The position numbers were made by a program, and so were the translations under genes. A model generated the notes under the pieces. That model had not been told where the DNA came from. It ran no database searches and saw only the letters and a list, made by a program, of their open reading frames with translations. Positions 24,147-31,651 of a stretch of DNA of 47,298 nucleotides are shown here, piece by piece. Every line of letters starts with the position of its first letter. Position 1 is the first letter of the stretch. The stretch is from Candidatus Staskawiczbacteria bacterium RIFCSPHIGHO2_02_FULL_43_16 (GTDB lineage: Bacteria; Patescibacteriota; Minisyncoccia; Minisyncoccales; Staskawiczbacteraceae), in assembly GCA_001821935.1 (NCBI GenBank), contig MHOU01000002.1, forward strand, positions 58,793-106,090, given 5' to 3'.

Positions 24147-24187
24147 AAGGGGAAGCAAGGTGCGCAAGTGCCTTGTTTCTCCCCTTA
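24147..24187 (+). terminator. Terminator after the interrupted gene
   Basis: AAGGGGAAGCAAGG pairs with CCTTGTTTCTCCCCTT, followed by ATTTT. A second nested pair, CCCCTTATTTTAGTCCA with TGGATTAAAATGAGGGG, overlaps it downstream (24181-24227). Confidence 0.7.
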
Positions 24188-24220
24188 TTTTAGTCCAGTA
24201 TTAAGGTATGGTGGATTAAA

Positions 24221-24400
24221 ATGAGGGGACAACAAGTTGTTCATTTCAAGGATTGGGGGATCAGCATGGTTTCGCAGCGTGGAGGCAGGAAGTACGCGAC
24301 AGTTTGGCAGCCTGCCAAGCTGGTAATTCGGAGGAGGACGCCGGCGCCCATTGATATGCGTCCACCGAAGGCGCAAAAGAATTTGCGCAAGAAGAAGTAG
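24221..24400 (+). CDS. Small basic hypothetical protein
   Basis: 59 aa from ATG 24221, or 44 aa from ATG 24266 (MVSQRGGRKYATVWQPAKL), which has the better ribosome site (GGGGGA). Strongly basic, with a tail ending NLRKKK; possibly RNA- or DNA-binding. It is followed by a perfect terminator. Not recognised. Last gene of the island. Confidence 0.5.
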   Translation: MRGQQVVHFKDWGISMVSQRGGRKYATVWQPAKLVIRRRTPAPIDMRPPKAQKNLRKKK

Positions 24401-24406
24401 TTTTCA

Positions 24407-24442
24407 GGGTCGGATGCCGCGGCATCCGACCCTTATTTTTTT
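24407..24442 (+). terminator. Terminator at the end of the orphan island
   Basis: GGGTCGGATGCC pairs perfectly with GGCATCCGACCC, followed by TTATTTTTTT. Confidence 0.9.
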
Positions 24443-24450
24443 CAAAAAAT

Positions 24451-24478
24451 TTGACATAATTTTTTAAATGGATACAAT
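24451..24478 (+). promoter_or_regulatory. Promoter of khpA
   Basis: TTGACA, 16 bp, TACAAT. Its -10 region contains the ATG at 24468 that starts the track ORF, which argues for the later start at 24534. Confidence 0.65.
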
Positions 24479-24533
24479 GGATTTAAGCAGAACGGTCGAG
24501 CTGCAGAATATAAAAAACGATAACAGCAAGAAT

Positions 24534-24851
24534 ATGGCAGATTTTGACAAAGAGTTTCTTGAATATCTTGTTAAGGCATTGGTTGATAACCCAAACGACG
24601 TCAAAGTAGAAAGGAAAGTTGACGAAATGGGAGTGTTGCTTTCATTGACCGTAAACCCAGCCGATATGGGCCAGATCATTGGACGCGAAGGTTCAACCGC
24701 CAAAGCAATCAGGAACTTAGTGAGAATTGTTGGATTGAAAAACCACGCCAGGGTAAACCTTAAAATTGAGGAACCCATCGGCGGAAGGGTAACCAGGCCA
24801 ACAGCTGAAAAACCGGCAGCTCCGGATGATATAGAGAGTATTTCTCTGTAA
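24534..24851 (+). CDS. khpA: KH-domain RNA-binding protein (KhpA/YlqC-like)
   Basis: 105 aa from ATG 24534. A single KH domain with the GxxG loop in GQIIGREGSTAKAIRNLV near residue 45, preceded by FLEYLVKALVDNPNDVKVE, which is typical of KhpA. A ~25-residue Pro/Glu-rich tail is extra. The family binds RNA, often with KhpB, and is encoded between rpsP and trmD in many bacteria. Its own promoter here replaces read-through from rpsP. Confidence 0.85.
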   Translation: MADFDKEFLEYLVKALVDNPNDVKVERKVDEMGVLLSLTVNPADMGQIIGREGSTAKAIRNLVRIVGLKNHARVNLKIEEPIGGRVTRPTAEKPAAPDDIESISL

Positions 24852-24860
24852 TTTACAAAA

Positions 24861-24899
24861 ACAAAAAACTGTGCTAAAATAAGCGCAGTTTTTGTTTGT
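24861..24899 (+). terminator. Terminator or attenuator between khpA and trmD
   Basis: AAAAACTGTGCT pairs with AGCGCAGTTTTT (one mismatch), followed by GTTTGT. It ends eight bases before the trmD ATG. Confidence 0.65.
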
Positions 24900-24906
24900 A
24901 AAAAAT

Positions 24907-25611
24907 ATGATCAAATTTGATATCATCACTATTTTCCCTGAAATTTTAAGCTCATATTTGGGCGAGAGTTTGATTGCGCGGGCCAGAGCAAAAAAGCTGA
25001 TAAAAATCACTACCCATAATTTGCGTGATTTTGCTGATGATGCCCGCGGCACGGTTGACGACCGGCCATACGGGGGCGGCCTTGGCATGGTAATCAAGAT
25101 TGAACCAGTGTATAAAGCGGTTCAATCTTTAAAATCAAAATTTAAAAATCAAAATGCAAAATTAAGGAAAGTTATTTTATTCACACCAAGGGGAGAAAAA
25201 TTTACCCAAAAAATGGCGCACAAGCTTTCAAAACTGGACCAAATTATTTTTATTTGCGGGCGATATGAAGGTGTTGACCAGCGGGTGGCTGAAAAAATCG
25301 CGGATATGGAAGTTTCCATTGGTGACTATGACTTAATGGGTGGGGAACTGCCGGCTATGGTGGTTATTGAAGCCATTTCGCGGTTGGTGCCGGGCGTGCT
25401 AGGCAAAGAAGCGTTATTAAAAGAACGCATTACCAAAAGCGGGGGATTTATTGAATATGCGCAGTATACGAGACCCGAAGAAATTAAGGTGAAAAGTACC
25501 CTTCGACGCGACTCAGGGCAAGAAAGTTGGCGAGTTCCAAAGGTGCTATTATCTGGCGATCACAAAAAAATAGAAGAATGGAAAGGTTTGCACGGGAAAG
25601 TGATTGAATAA
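24907..25611 (+). CDS. trmD: tRNA (guanine-N1)-methyltransferase TrmD
   Basis: 234 aa from ATG 24907 (MIKFDIITIFPEIL). The deep trefoil-knot SPOUT core is visible: DDRPYGGGLGMV, FICGRYEGVDQRV, SIGDYDLMGGELPAMVVIEAISRLVPGVLG. It methylates G37 next to the anticodon to prevent frameshifting. Two in-frame inserts: the AT-rich KSKFKNQNAKLR near residue 77 and STLRRDSGQE near residue 205, between PEEI and the conserved WRVPKVLLSGDH. Two tRNA genes follow. Confidence 0.95.
   Translation: MIKFDIITIFPEILSSYLGESLIARARAKKLIKITTHNLRDFADDARGTVDDRPYGGGLGMVIKIEPVYKAVQSLKSKFKNQNAKLRKVILFTPRGEKFTQKMAHKLSKLDQIIFICGRYEGVDQRVAEKIADMEVSIGDYDLMGGELPAMVVIEAISRLVPGVLGKEALLKERITKSGGFIEYAQYTRPEEIKVKSTLRRDSGQESWRVPKVLLSGDHKKIEEWKGLHGKVIE
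25131..25165 (+). repeat. AT-rich in-frame insert in trmD
   Basis: 28 bases (25137-25164) match the rnhB insert at 17690-17717 with one mismatch; both read SKFKNQNAKL. Confidence 0.7.
25498..25522 (+). repeat. STLRRDSGQ-type intragenic repeat in trmD
   Basis: CCCTTCGACGCGACTCAGGG, with the ends CCCT/AGGG complementary, interrupts the conserved PEE..WRVPKVLL stretch in frame. Short repeats of this TTCGAC...CTCAGG type are known from other genomes. Confidence 0.5.
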
Positions 25612-25639
25612 TTGAAAAAAATCTGATATGGTGTATGAT
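25612..25639 (+). promoter_or_regulatory. Promoter of the tRNA-Tyr/tRNA-Thr pair
   Basis: TTGAAA, 16 bp, TATGAT; the -10 ends three bases before the tRNA-Tyr acceptor stem. Confidence 0.6.
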
Positions 25640-25642
25640 AAC

Positions 25643-25725
25643 GGGCAGGTGGCTGAGCAGCAAAGGCACTAGACTGTAAATCTAGCGGGGTTTCCCCTTC
25701 ATAGGTGCAAGTCCTATCCTGCCCA
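25643..25725 (+). tRNA. tRNA-Tyr (anticodon GTA)
   Basis: Acceptor GGGCAGG pairs with CCTGCCC. The anticodon loop CTGTAAA gives GTA, and a long variable arm (CGGGGTTTCCCC region) fits a type II tRNA-Tyr. The T loop is GTGCAAGT-like. CCA is not encoded. Confidence 0.92.
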
Positions 25726-25747
25726 CAGGTTTTAACAATTGAATATT

Positions 25748-25819
25748 GCCGATGTAGCTCAGTGGCAGAGCATTTCCATGGTAAGGAAAAGGTCGTGAGT
25801 TCAATCCTCACCATCGGCT
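25748..25819 (+). tRNA. tRNA-Thr (anticodon GGT)
   Basis: GCCGATG pairs with CATCGGC. The D arm is GCTCAGTGGCAGAGC, the anticodon stem TTTCC/GGAAA with loop ATGGTAA (GGT), and the T arm GTGAG TTCAATC CTCAC. Discriminator T; CCA not encoded. 22 bp after tRNA-Tyr. Confidence 0.93.
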
Positions 25820-25847
25820 CAGAGAATAAAATTAATTAAAAAAGACA

Positions 25848-25981
25848 AGCAAGGTATCCAGCGCAAATGGGGTCTCAAGGGAATGTTTGTTCTCATTTTT
25901 TGCAAAATGCGAACTGAGTGTCGCTACGCTCCCTCAAACCCCATTTGCGAGGTGATTTTCCTCGCTTCGCTCCGGAAAATC
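25848..25981 (+). promoter_or_regulatory. Recurrent structured leader, rpmG copy
   Basis: AGCAAGGTATCCAGCG, a perfect 12-bp stem (CGCAAATGGGGT at 25862 with ACCCCATTTGCG at 25938), a longer 64-nt loop than in dcd or thrS, then GAGGTGA and a hairpin (GATTTTCC...GGAAAATC) ending at the ATG. GTG 25952 is in frame 30 bases upstream of the ATG. Confidence 0.75.
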
Positions 25982-26143
25982 ATGGCCGCAAAAAAACCAT
26001 TTTTGAAAGTGCAATGCACCGCGTGCAAAACCGTCAATTATTTTACTAAAAAGTCAAAATTGATGGCTGACAAAAAACTGGAAATTTCCAAGTTTTGCAG
26101 CACCTGCAAAAAGCACACGGTTCACAAAGAAGGTCGCAAGTAG
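25982..26143 (+). CDS. rpmG: 50S ribosomal protein L33
   Basis: 53 aa from ATG 25982: MAAKKPFLKVQCTACKTVNY...FCSTCKKHTVHKEGRK. Both CxxC pairs of the zinc-ribbon form of L33 are present. The longer track ORF translates the leader; GTG 25952 would add VIFLASLRKI, matching the extension possible in dcd and thrS. The gene follows the two tRNAs. Confidence 0.94.
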   Translation: MAAKKPFLKVQCTACKTVNYFTKKSKLMADKKLEISKFCSTCKKHTVHKEGRK

Positions 26144-26249
26144 GTAGTGGCTCAGTTTTGAGCCTAATCCGCTTTGAAGAGGTTATTTATCCTTAAAAAA
26201 GTAACAATTAACGGGATTCGCCCGTTTTTTTTGTTTATTAGATAAAGAT

Positions 26250-26277
26250 TTGACAATACCCTATGGGGGTATATAAT
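26250..26277 (+). promoter_or_regulatory. Copper-responsive promoter/operator of the csoR operon
   Basis: TTGACA, 16 bp, TATAAT. The spacer holds ATACCCTATGGGGGTAT (26256-26272), a CsoR-type operator palindrome. A repressor bound there would block polymerase directly. The -10 ends six bases before the csoR ATG, so the message is probably leaderless. Confidence 0.8.
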
Positions 26278-26283
26278 GGATAC

Positions 26284-26559
26284 ATGAAATACATGCATGA
26301 AGAAAATAGGGGTAAAGTAATACGTCGCCTTACATTGATAGAGGGTCAGGTTCGAGGCCTCCAAAAGATGATTGAAAATAACACCTATTGCATTGATGTT
26401 ATCACCCAGACATCAGCAGTGAAGCAAGGACTTTCAAATGTTGAAGATTTGTTACTTGAAAACCACCTTAGTGGTTGCATTTTGGATCAGGTAAAATCTG
26501 GTCAGACCGATAAAGCCAAAGAGGAAATATTAAAAGTGTATAAACTTAAAAGAAGGTAA
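26284..26559 (+). CDS. csoR: CsoR-family copper-sensing repressor
   Basis: 91 aa from ATG 26284. It is an all-helical CsoR/FrmR protein (VIRRLTLIEGQVRGLQKMI). The Cu(I) ligands of CsoR are present: Cys in NTYCIDV and His/Cys in ENHLSGC, the C-H-C pattern. Copper binding releases it from DNA. It lies immediately upstream of copA (1 bp) behind a matching operator, so the operon is most likely autoregulated. Confidence 0.9.
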   Translation: MKYMHEENRGKVIRRLTLIEGQVRGLQKMIENNTYCIDVITQTSAVKQGLSNVEDLLLENHLSGCILDQVKSGQTDKAKEEILKVYKLKRR

Positions 26560-26560
26560 A

Positions 26561-28828
26561 ATGTATACACAAACGTACAGAATAAAAGGGATGCATTGCG
26601 CCTCATGTTCTTCTGTCATTGAAAAAACTCTTAAAAAGGTGGCGGGAGTACAAGATGTGCAAGCGAATTTTGGCACGGAAACCGCCAAAGTGTCTTTTGA
26701 CGCGACAAAAACTAATCCACAAGAACTTTCCAAAAAAATCGAGCCGCTGGGGTATTCGTTTATTATGCCCATGCATGCGGGTCATGGTGGTCAAACCGCA
26801 GAACAGATGGGCATGTCGGCTGAAGAGCACGCCGCCCACACGGGACTTGGCCAATCCAAGCAAGAAAAATTAGCCGAAGTGGCTGACATGAAAATGAAAA
26901 TTATGATGGTAATGCCCCTAGCCACTTTTAGTATTTTGCTGATGGCATGGGAAACGTTAACCGCCGTTGGCGTGGCGCCAAAAATGCCGGAAACGTTATT
27001 TGAATTTTTCCATCACCTTTTGCCCATCTTTGCCACCGCCACGTTTTTTATTGCCGGCAAGCCGTACCTGATGGGTTTTTACCGCTTTTTACGCTATGGC
27101 AAAGCCAATATGGATAGCTTAATTGGCATTGGCACTTCGGCCGCGTTTTTATACAGTTTCATTGTTACGGCATTTGAAGGCCCACTTAGTCCGTTTTTGA
27201 ATGTTGAGAATGTTTATTACGACGTGACTATTGTAGTTATTGCTTTTATTACCCTGGGGAAATATTTGGAAGCCAAAGCAAAAATCAAAACCGGAGATGC
27301 TATTGAAAAACTACTGAATTTACAAGCCAAAACAGCTCTGGTTATTAGGGGCGGCAAAGAAACAGAAATTTCTGTTGATCAGGTTTTGCGCGGTGACCGG
27401 ATTGTGGTCAAGCCAGGCGCGCGGATTCCGGTAGATGGAACGGTATTGGAAGGTTCTTCATTTATTGACGAATCCATGGTTACGGGCGAGTCCATGCCCG
27501 TTGAGAAAAAAGCTGGGGATGCCGTTGTGGCCGGTACCATAAACACTACCGGAGCTTTTATTTTTGAAGCGAAGAAAATAGGTTCAGAAACATTGTTGGC
27601 CCATATTGTCAAAATGGTGCAAGAAGCGCAGGGAAGCCGAGCGCCCATCCAAAAACTGGCCGACCAAATTTCAGCCGTATTTGTGCCAATCGTCATTGTT
27701 CTGGCCTTTCTTTCACTTGGCGCGTGGCTAGTTATTGGTACGGCATATTTTGGCTTTGCACAGGCGCTTTCTTATGCGTTAGTATCATTTGTGGGTATTC
27801 TGGTTATTGCCTGTCCATGCGCCTTGGGTTTGGCCACTCCGACTGCTATTATTGTGGGCGTTGGTAAGGGCGCAAAAGAGGGGATTTTAATCAAAGATGC
27901 CGCCACGTTGGAAAAGCTCCACAAAGTTGATATGGTGGTAGTTGATAAAACAGGCACCATCACCAAGGGTAAACCGGAAGTGACTAGCGTATCGGATGAA
28001 AGTATTATGCAAGTATTTGCTTCACTGGAAAGCAAGTCTGAACACCCCGTTGCCCATGCTATTGTTGAATATGTCAAAAAGAAAAATGTCGCCCTGTTGC
28101 CGGTTTCACATTTTGAAATAATACAGGGAAAAGGATTGAAGGGGACTATTGAAGGTGTTGAATATTTTGCGGGCAGCTTTAAATTAATGGCTGATATTGG
28201 CTTGTCGTTTGAGGGTGGCCCGCAATTGGTTCTGGCCACCAAAGAAAAAGTACTGGGAACCGTTATGGTGGCTGATGCCATAAAACCCGAGGCCATTGAA
28301 GCGGTTAAAAATCTCCATAAACTTGGCATTAAAGTGATCATGCTCACGGGGGATCACAAAAACACGGCTCTGGCCATTGCCAAAGAGGTGGGGATTGATG
28401 ATGTGCTAGCCGAAGTTTTGCCCGATGAAAAACTTAACAAGATAAAAGAATTGCAAAAGCAAGGCAGGATTGTCGCCATGGCGGGGGACGGTATTAACGA
28501 TGCTCCGGCTTTGGCCCAAGCGGATGTGGGTATTGCCATGGCCACCGGCACGGATGTGGCGATTGAAACGGCCGGCATTACCTTGCTTGGAGGAGACATT
28601 TCAAAACTGGTTAAAGCCATTCGACTTTCCAAACTTACCATGCGAGGCATTAAGCAAAATCTTTTTTGGGCGTTTATTTACAATATTGTTGGCATTCCGC
28701 TGGCGGGCGGCGCATTTTTCCCATTTTTTGGCTGGTTATTAAACCCCATTTTTGCGGGCATGGCCATGGCGCTTTCCAGCGTTTCAGTGGTGGCAAACTC
28801 ATTGCGAATTAAGGCAAAAAGAATTTAA
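26561..28828 (+). CDS. copA: Copper-exporting P1B-type ATPase
   Basis: 755 aa. An N-terminal HMA domain with GMHCASC (Cys 13, 16) is followed by a Met/His-rich linker (MPMHAGHGGQTAEQMGMSAEEH) and eight predicted TM helices. It has the TGES loop as VTGESMPV, the CPC motif in IACPCALG (Cys 418/420), DKTGTITKG (Asp 462 phosphorylation site), SEHPVAHAI and GDGINDAPALAQADVG. It pumps Cu(I) across the membrane. A weak AAGAAGG site precedes the ATG inside csoR. Confidence 0.97.
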   Translation: MYTQTYRIKGMHCASCSSVIEKTLKKVAGVQDVQANFGTETAKVSFDATKTNPQELSKKIEPLGYSFIMPMHAGHGGQTAEQMGMSAEEHAAHTGLGQSKQEKLAEVADMKMKIMMVMPLATFSILLMAWETLTAVGVAPKMPETLFEFFHHLLPIFATATFFIAGKPYLMGFYRFLRYGKANMDSLIGIGTSAAFLYSFIVTAFEGPLSPFLNVENVYYDVTIVVIAFITLGKYLEAKAKIKTGDAIEKLLNLQAKTALVIRGGKETEISVDQVLRGDRIVVKPGARIPVDGTVLEGSSFIDESMVTGESMPVEKKAGDAVVAGTINTTGAFIFEAKKIGSETLLAHIVKMVQEAQGSRAPIQKLADQISAVFVPIVIVLAFLSLGAWLVIGTAYFGFAQALSYALVSFVGILVIACPCALGLATPTAIIVGVGKGAKEGILIKDAATLEKLHKVDMVVVDKTGTITKGKPEVTSVSDESIMQVFASLESKSEHPVAHAIVEYVKKKNVALLPVSHFEIIQGKGLKGTIEGVEYFAGSFKLMADIGLSFEGGPQLVLATKEKVLGTVMVADAIKPEAIEAVKNLHKLGIKVIMLTGDHKNTALAIAKEVGIDDVLAEVLPDEKLNKIKELQKQGRIVAMAGDGINDAPALAQADVGIAMATGTDVAIETAGITLLGGDISKLVKAIRLSKLTMRGIKQNLFWAFIYNIVGIPLAGGAFFPFFGWLLNPIFAGMAMALSSVSVVANSLRIKAKRI

Positions 28829-28832
28829 ATTC

Positions 28833-29852
28833 ATGAAAACCTACACATTCCACGTAAATGGTATGCACTGCGCTTCCTGTGTTTTTCTCACGGAGAGCGA
28901 ACTCTTGCAAATGCCGGAAGTAACAAAAGCCAAATCTTCCCTGGCCAGCCATAGTGTTGAAGTGACGGGTGAATTTGGCGACAAAACACCAGAGCACATT
29001 GCGCGGGATTTGAGTGAGATATTAAAACCGCATGGCTACACCCTTTCGGTTGAAAAACGAAACCATGCAGTCAAGTGGGCTGATTTTACATTGGCATTTC
29101 CCATCGCACTGGGATTTATAGCCTTATTTATTCTTTTGCAAAAGTTGGGTATCGTGAACTTAGTGACGACTTCACAAGTTGGTTATGGTACGGCATTTAT
29201 TATTGGGCTTATCGCTTCTGTTTCTACGTGCATGGCAGTGGTTGGCGGGCTGGTGCTTTCCATGTCTGCTAACTTTGCCAAAGAAGGAGATAAAGTAAAA
29301 CCGCAAGTACTTTTTCACATTGGTCGATTGGTATCGTTTTTTATCTTGGGCGGAGCAATCGGCGCACTGGGCGCTGTTTTCCAGTTTGGCTCAACGGGCA
29401 CGTTTATTCTCAACCTTATCATTGCCATAGTTCTTTTAATCCTCGGCATTAACCTGTTGGATATTTTCCCGTGGGTAAAAAAAATCCAGCCAACCATGCC
29501 CAATTTTATTGGCAAACACATCCACGGGCTTAAAAATATCAATCACATTCTCACACCTTTATTGGTCGGAGTGGCAACATTTTTTCTGCCGTGCGGATTT
29601 ACCCAATCCATGCAGATTTATACGTTGACTACCGGCAGTTTTTGGACGGGGGCATTGATGATGGGGGTATTTGCCCTCGGTACACTTCCGGTGCTGGCGC
29701 TATTAAGTTTTAGTTCCCTTGGTATCCATAAAAAAGCCCAGTCGGGGGTATTTTTTAAGACAGCCGGGCTAGTTGTCATCTTTTTTGCAGCCTTTAATAT
29801 TATTAACGCCTTGGCGGCAGTAGGAATTATCCCGCCGGTCTTTAATTTTTAA
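28833..29852 (+). CDS. HMA domain fused to TauE/SafE-like membrane protein
   Basis: 339 aa from ATG 28833; the track version extends into copA. Residues 1-70 are an HMA copper-binding domain (NGMHCASCVFLTESEL). About seven membrane segments follow, with STCMAVVGGLVLSMSANFAKE and FFLPCGFTQSMQIYTLTTG, typical of the DsbD/TauE-SafE-type COG2836 family linked to copper handling. It probably moves copper or reducing power at the membrane. It starts four bases after copA. Confidence 0.82.
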   Translation: MKTYTFHVNGMHCASCVFLTESELLQMPEVTKAKSSLASHSVEVTGEFGDKTPEHIARDLSEILKPHGYTLSVEKRNHAVKWADFTLAFPIALGFIALFILLQKLGIVNLVTTSQVGYGTAFIIGLIASVSTCMAVVGGLVLSMSANFAKEGDKVKPQVLFHIGRLVSFFILGGAIGALGAVFQFGSTGTFILNLIIAIVLLILGINLLDIFPWVKKIQPTMPNFIGKHIHGLKNINHILTPLLVGVATFFLPCGFTQSMQIYTLTTGSFWTGALMMGVFALGTLPVLALLSFSSLGIHKKAQSGVFFKTAGLVVIFFAAFNIINALAAVGIIPPVFNF

Positions 29853-29860
29853 AAATTTCC

Positions 29861-30253
29861 ATGAATATGAAAATAATTATTATATCCATATTAGCCGTTG
29901 CCGTTGTTGCCGGGGGAGCTATGCTGGTGATAAGCGGCGCTAGTAATTCAAGCAGTCAGACAGTGGATAATGTGAGTATGGTTGGTGGCAAGCAAATCAT
30001 AACCATTAGTGCCAAAGGTGGCTATTCACCAAGGTTAACCAATGCTAAAGCCGGCGTGCCCACCGTCATTAAGATGAATACGCAGGGTACCTTTGATTGT
30101 TCCTCTGCCATTGTCATTCCAAGCCTGGGCTATCGCAGCAATCTTCCGCCGTCAGGGGAAACATTAATTGACGTGCCGCCACAAAATGCCGGCACGGCAC
30201 TGCAAGGATTGTGCTCAATGGGAATGTATAGTTTTTCCATAAACTTTAATTAG
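29861..30253 (+). CDS. Membrane-anchored cupredoxin-like copper-binding protein
   Basis: 130 aa. An N-terminal membrane anchor (IIIISILAVAVVAGGAMLVI) is followed by a beta-sandwich with TFDCSSAIVIPSLG and LCSMGMYSFSI. This resembles the cupredoxin-like domain often fused to CPR/anaerobe CopA proteins, with Cys and Met as likely ligands. It lies eight bases after the HMA-TauE gene as the last gene of the copper operon. Confidence 0.78.
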   Translation: MNMKIIIISILAVAVVAGGAMLVISGASNSSSQTVDNVSMVGGKQIITISAKGGYSPRLTNAKAGVPTVIKMNTQGTFDCSSAIVIPSLGYRSNLPPSGETLIDVPPQNAGTALQGLCSMGMYSFSINFN

Positions 30254-30269
30254 GGAGGGTGTCGCTATA

Positions 30270-30287
30270 AGCCCCCGCGGCGGGGGT
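30270..30287 (+). terminator. GC hairpin after the copper operon
   Basis: GCCCCCGC/GCGGGGG stem without a T run; probably a weak or Rho-assisted end. Confidence 0.4.
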
Positions 30288-30296
30288 ACGGTGGTA

Positions 30297-30325
30297 TTGA
30301 CAGTAATTGAGATGCATGCTAGAAT
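30297..30325 (+). promoter_or_regulatory. Promoter of the coiled-coil lipoprotein
   Basis: TTGACA, 17 bp, TAGAAT. Confidence 0.8.
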
Positions 30326-30404
30326 TAAGCATTAAGGGGAAACAATGTGTTTCTGCCAAAAACGAATAGAAAATGAGGCCCTTTGTCAATTTGGAGGATT
30401 TTTC

Positions 30405-31325
30405 ATGGCTCGTTACGTGATTTTGCTTGTGGTTCTTGCAGTAGCTGGGTGTGGTGACGACGCAGCTAAAAAAAAGAAGGAACAAGACCAAGCTGTGCAG
30501 AATGAAAAAGCTGTCAATGTCGCCAAGGAAGCCATGCAGGAAATACTCAAGAAGCATGAGGCTGACAAGGCGGTTGAGAAAGCGGCGAAAGAAATGGTGG
30601 CCAAAGAGGCCAAAGCAGAACTTAAGAAATACTTTGATGACCTCAAGGAAGAGGCTCGCAGGAAAGAAGAGTTAATCAGGGCTCAAGAAGAGGCCTTGGC
30701 GAAAGCGAAAAAGGAATTTTCCTCCAAGGAAATCATCAAGGAAGCTGTCAGGGAAGCTTTGACGCCGTTCGAAAAACAGGTTCGTGAACGCCTTGAAGCT
30801 CTGGAAAAAGCTAAGAAAGAACCGCCGGTGGTTGAACCCAAAAAGGCGGCGACAGCTGATTCTCCGGGACATGCGCTTGCCAGCGAGCAGGCTCGCCTTG
30901 AAGCGCGCCAAAAGATTGAGAAGGAAATCAGGGCGCTTAATCAGGAGTGGCACCGCTGCCACTACGAGGCCAAGCTGATTAAGAATTTCAGCTTGAGTTT
31001 TGGCAATCAGGGGTCTCTTACTCCACTGCCGATGGAAACTTATGTCTACCGGGACAGAGTCCAAAAAGGTGTGGATTGGGAGAAGTTTGACGATGAGATA
31101 AAGAAGAAAATAACCAGAAGTAGCGATCAAAAAATCGCTGATGACAATGAGGAGGGAAGGCGCTACAAACAACGTCTGGCGGTAAAGGATCAGCTACAGC
31201 AGAAGGTAGAAAGGGCGCGGGAAATAGAACGCGAGTTGGTGTCAAGGTGGCGCCAGCTTTATCCCGTGGCTGGCGAGAACCAAATCGCCATGATGGCCAA
31301 TTATTGGCTAGCCCGCGCCCAGTGA
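30405..31325 (+). CDS. Predicted coiled-coil lipoprotein
   Basis: 306 aa from ATG 30405, chosen for TTGGAGGA eight bases upstream. The signal peptide MARYVILLVVLAVAGC ends in a lipobox (VAGC, Cys 16). Residues ~20-150 are nearly uninterrupted Lys/Glu/Ala coiled coil; a linker and a second charged helical region follow. Likely attached to the outer face of the membrane as a rod; function unknown. Single-gene unit with its own promoter and terminator. Confidence 0.78.
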   Translation: MARYVILLVVLAVAGCGDDAAKKKKEQDQAVQNEKAVNVAKEAMQEILKKHEADKAVEKAAKEMVAKEAKAELKKYFDDLKEEARRKEELIRAQEEALAKAKKEFSSKEIIKEAVREALTPFEKQVRERLEALEKAKKEPPVVEPKKAATADSPGHALASEQARLEARQKIEKEIRALNQEWHRCHYEAKLIKNFSLSFGNQGSLTPLPMETYVYRDRVQKGVDWEKFDDEIKKKITRSSDQKIADDNEEGRRYKQRLAVKDQLQQKVERAREIERELVSRWRQLYPVAGENQIAMMANYWLARAQ

Positions 31326-31329
31326 TTAG

Positions 31330-31365
31330 GCTCCGGTTGACGCAAGTTGACCGGAGCATTTTTTT
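31330..31365 (+). terminator. Terminator of the lipoprotein gene
   Basis: GCTCCGGT pairs with ACCGGAGC, followed by ATTTTTTT. Confidence 0.9.
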
Positions 31366-31369
31366 GCAT

Positions 31370-31398
31370 TTGAAAAACCTGAAGAATTTTGATACACT
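31370..31398 (+). promoter_or_regulatory. Promoter of tRNA-Trp
   Basis: TTGAAA, 17 bp, TACACT, about 40 bp before the tRNA; the intervening DNA is GGATTTAGGATTT-type repeat text. Confidence 0.5.
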
Positions 31399-31440
31399 TG
31401 GTTTAGGATTTCGAGTTTCGGATTTAGGATTTTAATATTT

Positions 31441-31514
31441 AGGGGCGTGGTGAAGTGGTATCATAAAGGTCTCCAAAACCTTTGGTCCAGGTTCGATTCC
31501 TGGCGCCCCTGCCA
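31441..31514 (+). tRNA. tRNA-Trp (anticodon CCA)
   Basis: AGGGGCG pairs with CGCCCCT, the anticodon stem AAGGT/ACCTT carries loop CTCCAAA (CCA), and the T arm is CCAGG TTCGATT CCTGG. Discriminator G and a genomically encoded CCA end, unlike the Tyr and Thr tRNAs here. Confidence 0.93.
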
Positions 31515-31606
31515 ACACATGCTAAGTCAAGAGACTGAGACGCCTAGAGCTATTTTTCAGTTTGAAACATGATGGCGCTAGGGCGCTAAACTCTAATTAG
31601 TCCACA

Positions 31607-31636
31607 AAAATCACCCTTTAAATCGGGGTGGTTTTT
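31607..31636 (+). terminator. Terminator downstream of tRNA-Trp
   Basis: AATCACCC with GGGGTGGTT, then TTTTTG. About 90 bp of unassigned DNA separates it from the tRNA. Confidence 0.7.
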
Positions 31637-31651
31637 TGTTAAGATTACACA

